64,000 nt of DNA from Takakia lepidozioides (lineage: Eukaryota; Streptophyta; Takakiopsida; Takakiales; Takakiaceae): the NCBI GenBank assembly GCA_030704615.1, contig CM060731.1, positions 72,770,756-72,834,755 on the forward strand. The letters run 5' to 3'. Both the position numbers and the translations under genes were made by a program. Positions 56,597-64,000 of the stretch are shown here, one piece after another; within the stretch, counting starts at the first letter, position 1, and each line of letters opens with the position of its first letter. Below the pieces are notes generated by a model. That model made no database searches. It had not been told where the DNA came from and saw nothing but the letters and a program-made list of their open reading frames with translations.

Positions 56597-59500
56597 TTAG
56601 CTGCTGACTCGTACAGCAAGTGACAATGGGGCCGCTGCAGCACAAGTTGGCAGTCCATTAGACTTTGTAGATAAGACAATGTCCATGCCTACAGAGAGAG
56701 AATTCTCTACACCTACGGAATTCCATCGAGATCCCATATGTAAGTGGCATGAGTAATGACTTTGGCGTGCATATGACCACAGCAGACAAAGAGCATCCGT
56801 GGAAAAAAAATAAAACACTTACTAGCAGGCAAATTCCCCATGGTTGGCTTTGGTCCAGACGTGGGCTCCTTAGCCAGAACCTTTCTCTGCAGACGCGTCT
56901 TGCGAGCGGTTCGTAGGATCCTCTTCATGGCCTCGTAGCACACTAAGAACACTGCTGATGCGGGCACCTGCATGATGTTCAAAACATTGGTCAATATTGA
57001 TTACCATCTCTCTATTTTCTTTCCCTCCTTCCCTCAAATCAGCCTCCTTGGGGAGTAAGGGCAACCTTCCATGTGCAAACCCAGCCAAACAATGATATCA
57101 TTCCATGACTTTCATGCTGCACTGGGCGCTTCCATGTGAAAGCCAACCTTAAAACCCACTCTTAGGTCCGGGCTGCCCACCTCTCCACAGAAAGTGGAAA
57201 GTAAAGAGATTGGGTTCCATTCTTTGGCTTTCACCGAACAGAGTAGGTGGTTTTCTTCAGTGATCTGCTGAGCAGATGTCTTCTTGGTACCATTTCTTCC
57301 TCATGCTCCCTCATGTGACCATTGATTTTTCTTCGAAAACTGGGTGTTTGCATGAAGGGCTATTATAAAGTCAACGGCTGGGACTCTGGTTACTTGTCAT
57401 GCTGATGTCATAGGACAGAACCGATGCACATGGACAGAGGCCCTACCCTTGACGAGATCAACAGCATTTTCTGATTTATTGTGGTAAATTCTATGCATAT
57501 GCCTACATTTAAGAAACATTCAACCAGAAGAATCCAGTGCTGCTGTCGGGTTCGTTAGCTGTCACAGTTATGTACAAGACTTTGTAAGTTGTCAGAACAT
57601 ATATGGAATAAAATTATCACCTTGTAAAGAACGCGTGGAACCATTCCTCGACCAAACCCCACAAGTCCCTGTAAGGATGGAGTACTGTAGTTGTCAGTAA
57701 CCACTACGCTTTGCCACTCAAAATAGATACTGACATAATCCAGCACATAGCACCTTACTTGCGTGTGTGCACTAGGAGTCGATTGAAGTCTCACTGAATG
57801 TGATACAGCCATACCAGATAAAGATTGCTCTGAAATATCGAAGGACTGAACTTTGAGCTTACCTCTTCTAACCAAATTTTCTGCGCCGTCGACCTTAGAC
57901 CACCATATGCCAGCCTTCCAACAGAAGGTCCTTGGGTCATTATCCTCGTCTTCACAACATCCAATGGTGTTGTCAAACTGCTGGCTACTGCCCCTGCAAT
58001 CTATCCCACATTTCACCACAAAAGAATTGATCAGGCCCTTCCTGCACTTCCATGGTATGAAAAGCATGTCTAATGCAAGAAAGATCAGTCTGTGGGCTTG
58101 AGAGAAATGAAACATACTGCGCCCATCCAAAGATCAGTAGCCAAATGCTTGCCCCTCATGTTGGGTGTGGACTCCTCACTTTGTTTTTGACTTTGCCATC
58201 GCTTCAGGAGCTCAAACGTCGTAAACTGTAGAGCCGAGTAGGGAATATCTCTGGCTATCTGCAAACATCCATGCAGAGGTTGAGAAAGAGCACACTTTGC
58301 GTCAAGTATCAGATCTTCCATAATGTCATAGCAGATTCCGCTGGTTGGCACTGGCCACATTCATTCCAGGTACAGGGATCAACGATGGGGGGCAGCACAA
58401 TGGATGTACGGGAGACAGTGGACAAAAGCCTTCATATCCAAAGGATCTTCAGGCAATGGATTTGATGTGCAATAGTTGGAGTAGCAGAAAGTATAGGTGC
58501 AACTGCAACAGAGAGGATAAAAAGTCACCATGGAGGTGTAGCCACAGTAGAACCCTGCTAAACCTTCCTTGGCCCACAGCCTGCTTGTGGCTTCAAAGAC
58601 ATCTCTGATACCAGACATGCCCCACAAGTCCCAATGTTTGAGCAAACTAGCTGATAGGTCAAACACACCATGATTTGATTTGTAAGACGCATGCAGATGC
58701 CTGAGTTGCCTCCCAAGAAGACCAAAAATAGGAATTCAGTACACATCTGAGACAAGTTAAGTGCCCCATTCACCAAAAATGGTCACATCTGCCTCAACTA
58801 ATCTGGTTGGCCCCTCCAGGTCGATGGGGACAAGCCCTACAGAAATTAAGACTAGATAGCAGCAAACCGTCAGGCTCCTGTTTTGGACAATGGTGACAAG
58901 GCAGGAGTCCTCACTCCTTGTGCTATTAGTCTGGAGGCCAGGGTTTTCGGCTTAAAAGAGTTTTTGACTCTCTCAGACTACTGAAAAATTTCATTTCTTT
59001 TGTCAGTCATCTTTTGAAATATAAACATGCCAACCCACACAAGCAGGGTCTACCGCTCACTTGTAGACACCAGCCTGAACGCGCTGCTTGATGACTTCAG
59101 GAGGGACCCGAACAATGCTGGCCACCATGTTCCCAAGAGCAGCTGCTAACACGGGGGCAAACTGATGCAATGGAGTGCTCTCGATTGTGTTCTTTGAAAA
59201 TTCATAACCTGCAGCAAATACAGCTGATGATGGTGCCGAGACAGCAATTGATGCAAGGAATCCTCTGTAGAGACCCCCCAAACCTCGCTCTTTGACCAGC
59301 CCCACCATACACTGGCACAGGTTCTTATAGTTTCCCCTCACGTCCCCAGCAGCCTGCAGCATCACTTTCAACTCAGTAACTACCGTTTCTATCACCGCTT
59401 GGGTACAAGTGTGTAACAGCTGTTATGGTTACAGAATCTAACCAGTTCTGCGGAAGACTAATGACTAACCAAATCTTTCACGGGTGTCCCCTAAACCAAG

Positions 59501-60314
59501 ACCTTGGTTGTGACAAGGTTCATAACATTTTAAAGGATGAGATTGACACGTAACTTAAACCCTGAGATTTAAACAGGGGGTTTACACTCATCCTCATACT
59601 GAATTGCTTCAAACTGCTGCCTCTATACAATCCAAGTGCCCATTGACGCAACCTGGTTTTATTTAACCTGCTAGTTGCTTTGACTGAGACAGGATGGGAC
59701 AGCCCCCAGGAGGAGCTCATAAAGGAAACAGCCACCAAGAGGCATCTCCTTACTACAGTCTCTAGACTGAGAGGAGGACAAAACCACATACAGTCCCTAA
59801 GGTGAAACTGGCTACCCTTTATTTATCCTATGGATTAAGCATCACCGGAATCGTGAAGGATATATCCTTAGGAGAAGTCATGTTCTCACTGCAATAGAGT
59901 TAGAGGTCTGACACACCAAATATAATTCACAGAAATCTGGGGCGAAGAAAGGAACACCATGAAAAAATCTGCTTCCTATCGAAACATGCCATTCTGACTG
60001 GTGCAATTCCAGGGTCGAGATTTGGTGCTGCATCCAGGTGTTAGGGCTTTAACCACGTGAGCCCACATAACCCTGCCCATTTTTACTGACTCACTGCCCC
60101 CAATTTAATCATGTGCTACAGATGCGTGAGGCAGCAAACAAACCTGAAGAAGTGTCTTGGAGGTATCAAAGGGCTGTAAAATTATTTTGGAGAGAGTGGA
60201 TGCTGTTCCCCCTGCCAAAAGATTCTCGGCCCATTCTGGGCTAGCACGCATTGGCACTTGTACTCCTACGTGTCTAGCCCCTGGCTGCACAATCACGGCT
60301 CCGTCGGCTCCCAT
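56597..60314 (-). CDS. Mitochondrial carrier (SLC25), SAM-carrier-like, complete
   Basis: Eight exons on the minus strand: 60314-60144, 59353-59061, 58604-58529, 58258-58118, 58000-57863, 57668-57621, 56967-56823 and 56688-56597. All have GT/AG borders; they total 1104 nt, giving 367 residues plus stop. Three repeats each carry the carrier signature: 'LQPFDTSKT', 'VRVPPEVIKQR' and 'TTPLDVVKTRIMTQ'. 'GLGGLYRGF', 'GLAGFYCGY' and 'GLVGFGRGMVPR' follow the respective repeats. Six membrane helices are expected in the inner mitochondrial (or plastid) membrane. The 'RVPxEVxKQR' repeat and 'ARDIPYSALQF' resemble S-adenosylmethionine carriers (SLC25A26/SAMC), so SAM or a related nucleotide-type solute is the best guess; substrate is not certain. 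The start is supported by an in-frame TAA 33 nt upstream. The Ala-rich C-terminal tail is short. The neighbouring plus-strand paralogue shares every visible intron position. Confidence 0.88.
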
Positions 60315-61867
60315 CGTCTTGGACAGTGAACTTATTCTGGGATTTTACAGATCTAGATCCAATCAACTTCTTTTTTTTTCCGCTGCGAAACGTTTGATCT
60401 CCGATTGTCCGCAAACTGACTACACTGTGATTGTACCTCTTTCGAAATCAAAATTGATGTCTAATATTTGGCTCGCTGGCTTGTATAGGGATTCTTACCC
60501 TCGCATGATCTACCTTGTATTCAAAACGAGAAACTTGCATCCGTGTCGAGTAAGTGCAGCCTTATAGCTGCAGTTTTCAGCATTTCAAGTATGTTTTTGA
60601 GGCTGGAGTGCAAGTTATCGCAGCTTGTCCTTCCACCTTTTCCCCGTGCTAACTTGTATAGAACTAAATTCGGCTCGAGGTGTAGCCGTCACTTCCTCTG
60701 TATCTCCAGAATTCCAAATCTCCCCCGTGCAGTTTTCAGCTCCATATTGCCAAATCGACACAGATCAGCGGTCATCTCTAGTGCAATTTAATCTTTTTGC
60801 TGTCGCCCTTATCTCTGTCTGCCCGTGTCTCTCTGCTCTGCCGTCTGTTCAACTTCAAATCACAAGGCCTCCAGCAACACTCGAATGACATCTGATATGT
60901 ACTCAACACAACCATCACCGCGATCCTTCTGCCTTTGTCCCATCTTGCCAATGTGATGCAACTACCTGTCAACGGCAGAGTTCCCAGTCAACGAAAGTGT
61001 GAAATTTTCAAACACCTCCTCAAATGCACTCACGACACTCAACACAAAAAAAAATCCTTAGAAAAATCACTGCTCTGTATCCATCCCAACGTTCACGGAC
61101 TCGGAACCAACAAATCCCTACTCCATTTCATCTCTCAAAGAGAAAAACAGAAATACAAGGCCACCCCGACAGCAGTGTCGTTACGGAATCCCACTCTCGC
61201 ATGCGTGAGAGCAGCCGGGACTATTTATGGGCATGCGCCGGGACCCAAATCCGGGACCGGATAATTCCCTCATATTCCCTGGGCCCCGGAAGCATAATCC
61301 GAGGACCCAATTGGCATCACTCCCCATTCACTGTCTCTGGACACCATGCATCTGGACGTGTTCCAGTCCGGATACATCCACACTGGATAGATGGTTTTGT
61401 GATTTGTTTAATTTATTACTTTCCCGCCCATCGGAAAAGAACCTCCCAAATAGCGCCAAGTGGCCGAAAGTCAGAATACGTTTTTTTCTGGATTATTTGT
61501 GTTTAATATTGTAAAAGTAAATTTAAAAAAACATTTTAAGAAAAAGCTTAGCAATTGGCAGAGTTGAGAGTTGAGCCCCAGACCGGCCGCTGTTTAGCTA
61601 CAGTGCCCTAAACCCTGAACCTCTGAGGGGTCCGAGAATGGAGAAGAGGAATACAGCAAGTACGAGCCTCGGAGTGTTTGAAGCTATGGGATCCGATGGA
61701 AGAGATTAGGCTGAGAGAATTCGGTCTCTAGTCGGGGATTGTTGTTCTCGAATCAATCTCTGCGGTTGGAGGGATGCGCATTTTCTCTTGAATTCGCGAA
61801 TTTTCCACTGGGATTGCAGGATCGGGATGATGTGGGAATTTGAGGGCTAGTTTTGGGTGATTGAGTG
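60315..61867. promoter_or_regulatory. Shared divergent promoter region of two carrier genes
   Basis: 1,553 bp separate the two opposing ATGs, so both promoters and 5'UTRs must lie here. No conserved element was pinned down. A SINE-like insertion sits at ~61500-61627. Other ORFs in the interval have no recognised domain. Confidence 0.5.
61500..61627 (-). mobile_element. Possible decayed tRNA-derived SINE
   Basis: On the minus strand, 'AGAGGTTCAGGG' (box A-like, 61624-61613) and 'GGGGCTCAACTC' (box B-like, 61579-61568) lie about 45 bases apart, followed by an A/T-rich tail (61500-61550). The boxes are imperfect and the body does not match family 1. Confidence 0.4.
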
Positions 61868-63962
61868 ATGGAAATCTTGGCTGGAAAGAAGCTGCATCCT
61901 GATGAAGGGAGTGGTGCAGTAACACACTGGGTGGATAATGTGGTGGCAGGGGCAACCGCATCACTCTCTTCTAAAGTGGTGCTTCAGCCATTTGATATTG
62001 CCAAGACGATTTTGCAGGTACGAGGTTTGGTACTTGCAATCGTTATTACCCAATTCAGGTCGACTTGCAATCACATCTATCTTAGAGGGCTGCATTGATT
62101 ACCCTTTCAATTGTGAAATACTTCAGCTTAAGAGTCACGCTCATAGGGTTGCAGAAGCCCACTTGGCTGTTTATTACGGGATGCATTTTCATAAGTACAT
62201 CGGCATCTACCTTTAATTTGAAGTAAAATCTTCCTCCATAAGCTCTGGACCTACCTCCACCATCAGACCAGATTTTGATATCCTTCCAGCAATCTGTCTC
62301 TCTCCCCCCGCCCTCAAGTGTCATAAGGAATGGAATGTGGCATATGAAGAAGTTACAGGCACAAATATGTGAATGTCATTTATGCTTTGCATCACAAATG
62401 GACTGTATCCAGGGAATTCAAGGGAACAGATACTAGCAAGGTGGGGTGGAAAATGCAATGAAAGATTTTCTTACATTTTTGGTTGGAATCTGTAGGCCTC
62501 TGCAGAAGTGAGGGGGAACTATGAGAATCTTCCTCAGTGCTTGGCAGGGGTAGTGAGGAATGGAGGGGTAACCAAGTTATATACAGGTTTCCTTGCATCA
62601 GTTGCAGTCTCTGTACCATCATCTGCGGTTTTCGCAGCTTGCTATGAATGCTCTAAGAATGTGATTGAGACAGCAGCCTCAGCTTTACCCCCTCCCTTAA
62701 CACGGGTTCGGGATTTTGCCCCTATCCTGGCGGCGGCCTTGGGAAATGTGGCTGCCAGCATTGTGAGGGTGCCACCTGAAGTAATCAAGCAGCGAGTGCA
62801 GGCTGGGCTGTACAGGTGGGCTTTGATTATGCAAGTTGTCTGCAACTGTACAGATCTTTGAAGATTTCATATCAAAAAGTTATTCCTCAAGACTGTGAAC
62901 TGTAACTGTATGGGTGATAGGCATATCGGATTTTGGGAAGCTGCAGAGATATTTTCCAAGCCACGAGGGCAGTATGGGTTACTGAGGGTCTGCAAGGGTT
63001 TTACTGTGGTTACACCACACAAGTAATGGTCTACCCTTGAAGAAAACAAATTTTGTAGCAATCAAGCATGGCGATAGGCAGTGTGGTATAACTGGTGCAG
63101 CCATCTGTTGAAGCATGTGACTTTCAAACTTGATGCAGCAATCATGTATTTAAGCATTAAATTGTCATCGCATTTAGAGTGTATGCTATAGGCTTTATAG
63201 CTAACCTGTACAAGACTTACCCATTTCACAATCAGAGTTTTGTTGGAAACCTCGCTGTGGCAGGTAGCCAGAGACATTCCGTACTCAGCTCTGCAGTTCA
63301 TGACATTTGAAATCCTGAAACGACAGCGTTCAACCGTGCAAACTCTTCAACATAGAGACAAGACGGGGAAACAACTAGCCAGAGATCTCTGGATGGGTGC
63401 AGTATGTCCCTCCCATCCCCCCCCTCCCCCCTCTCTTGGTAGTTCTACAGTGTGAAATAAGCTTTCTAGGCCTCAGGTGGACAGAATATGTTTTTTTCTC
63501 CTTTGCTTATTTTTCTTTCTTATTTTAATTTTTTCGTTCAAGGCAAGGTGCTGCCAAGCTGGTAGCATTATTGAAGTCAAAATTAAAACACGTTGTCAAG
63601 TTCCTTCATAGCTAATGAGAATCACCCACACTGGTCTGCCACCAAATGGGGCAGTTTCAAATGCAGACATAATTTTCAAAGGTTTTTGCCCTTGATTGGA
63701 GGTAACTCATTTTGCATGCTTGCAATGCAGAAGGACACCTGTAAAGTTTAAGATTTACTATGTTCGAATCCAAATGAACAAACATCAAGAAATCCAATAA
63801 TGTTTACTTCCTGGGCCTTTGGAACAGATTGCAGGGGCAGTAGCATGCACTTTGACAACACCTTTGGATGTTGCGAAGACAAGAGTCATGACACAAAATC
63901 CTTCCAGTGCATTGGTATATCTTGGCCTACGTGCAACCTTGCGGAAGATCTGGTTGGAGGAG
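61868..63962 (+). CDS. Mitochondrial carrier (SLC25), SAM-carrier-like, runs off the right edge
   Basis: Five exons visible: 61868-62017, 62496-62815, 62947-63022, 63264-63401 and 63828-63962, with GT/AG borders and the same phases as the minus-strand neighbour. Signatures are 'LQPFDIAKTILQ', 'VRVPPEVIKQR' and 'TTPLDVAKTRVMTQ', with 'GFYCGYTTQ' and 'ARDIPYSALQFMTFE' between. The exon 3 sequence is 76 nt, identical in length to its paralogue. The final exons (matching 'GLVGFGRGMVPR' onward) lie past the window. No stops or frameshifts are seen, so it is probably functional. Function as for the neighbour: transport of SAM or a related solute across an organelle inner membrane, by family resemblance only. 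Confidence 0.86.
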
Positions 63963-64000
63963 GTATGGTTTCGTCACCCTCTTCGGAGGGTTCAAATTTC

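Noticed and set aside
34290-63962. A functional link between the methyltransferase element and the SAM-carrier-like genes 20 kb away
   Set aside because: Methyltransferases use SAM, but the methyltransferase belongs to a broken mobile element and the carriers are host genes with their own introns. Proximity is best explained by chance insertion.

Overview
The window is nuclear DNA of a land plant. The evidence is a plant-specific mitochondrial ATP synthase 24 kDa (FAd/MGP1-type) subunit, a SUPERMAN-type C2H2 regulator with a C-terminal EAR motif, a plant PP2C, PPR gene fragments, GT-AG introns, and Ty3/gypsy, LINE and tRNA-derived SINE elements. PPR wording typical of large early-land-plant PPR families, and a retrotransposon carrying a DNA methyltransferase (reported before from charophyte algae), hint at a non-seed plant such as a bryophyte, lycophyte or fern. 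That placement is inference, not a species call.

Layout. 0.5-2.9 kb: a PP2C gene (minus strand) running off the left edge, with decayed PPR fragments (plus strand) in its third intron and a probable 5'UTR exon near 5.46-5.7 kb. 6.2-12.8 kb: mostly non-coding, with a SINE, a 769-bp terminal-inverted-repeat element holding three 41-bp repeats, and a tail-only retroposon scar. 12.85-13.87 kb: single-exon C2H2 zinc-finger gene. 14-22 kb: almost nothing recognisable except a 121-bp tandem duplication. 22.16-22.95 kb: frameshifted SDR pseudogene, followed by a cluster of near-perfect hairpins (23.07-23.76 kb), a fold-back AT-rich block, a second SINE of the same family, ~108-bp tandem repeats and a CACAGCC minisatellite.

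27.3-38.5 kb is a retrotransposon complex. Element 1 (plus strand, to ~33.21 kb) has an unidentified ORF before gag, then gag with three CCHC knuckles, retropepsin, RT, RNase H and the start of integrase. At ~33.21 kb it meets Element 2 (minus strand, ~33.2-38.5 kb), whose order is gag, linker, a DNMT3/DRM-like cytosine-5 DNA methyltransferase, linker, RT. Both are broken by a few stops and frameshifts. The methyltransferase module is the most notable feature of the window.

38.8-48 kb: an FCP1-homology (HAD) gene or pseudogene with a substituted catalytic motif and one premature stop, a 5'-truncated LINE copy, another SINE, a block of diverged direct repeats, a PPR fragment and a gypsy RT fragment. 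48.3-52.0 kb: a complete seven-exon ATP synthase 24 kDa subunit gene (minus). 52.9-56.2 kb: a longer 5'-truncated LINE of the same family as the 41-kb copy. 56.6-64.0 kb: two mitochondrial-carrier genes (SAM-carrier-like) arranged head to head with matching intron positions. The minus-strand copy is complete (8 exons, 367 aa); the plus-strand copy runs off the right edge.

The host genes (PP2C, C2H2 factor, ATP synthase subunit, carriers) do not form an evident pathway. They are ordinary nuclear genes separated by transposon-rich spacers. Exon boundaries were assigned by eye from GT/AG signals, frame continuity and family similarity. For the ATP synthase gene and the complete carrier, the summed exon lengths are exact multiples of three.
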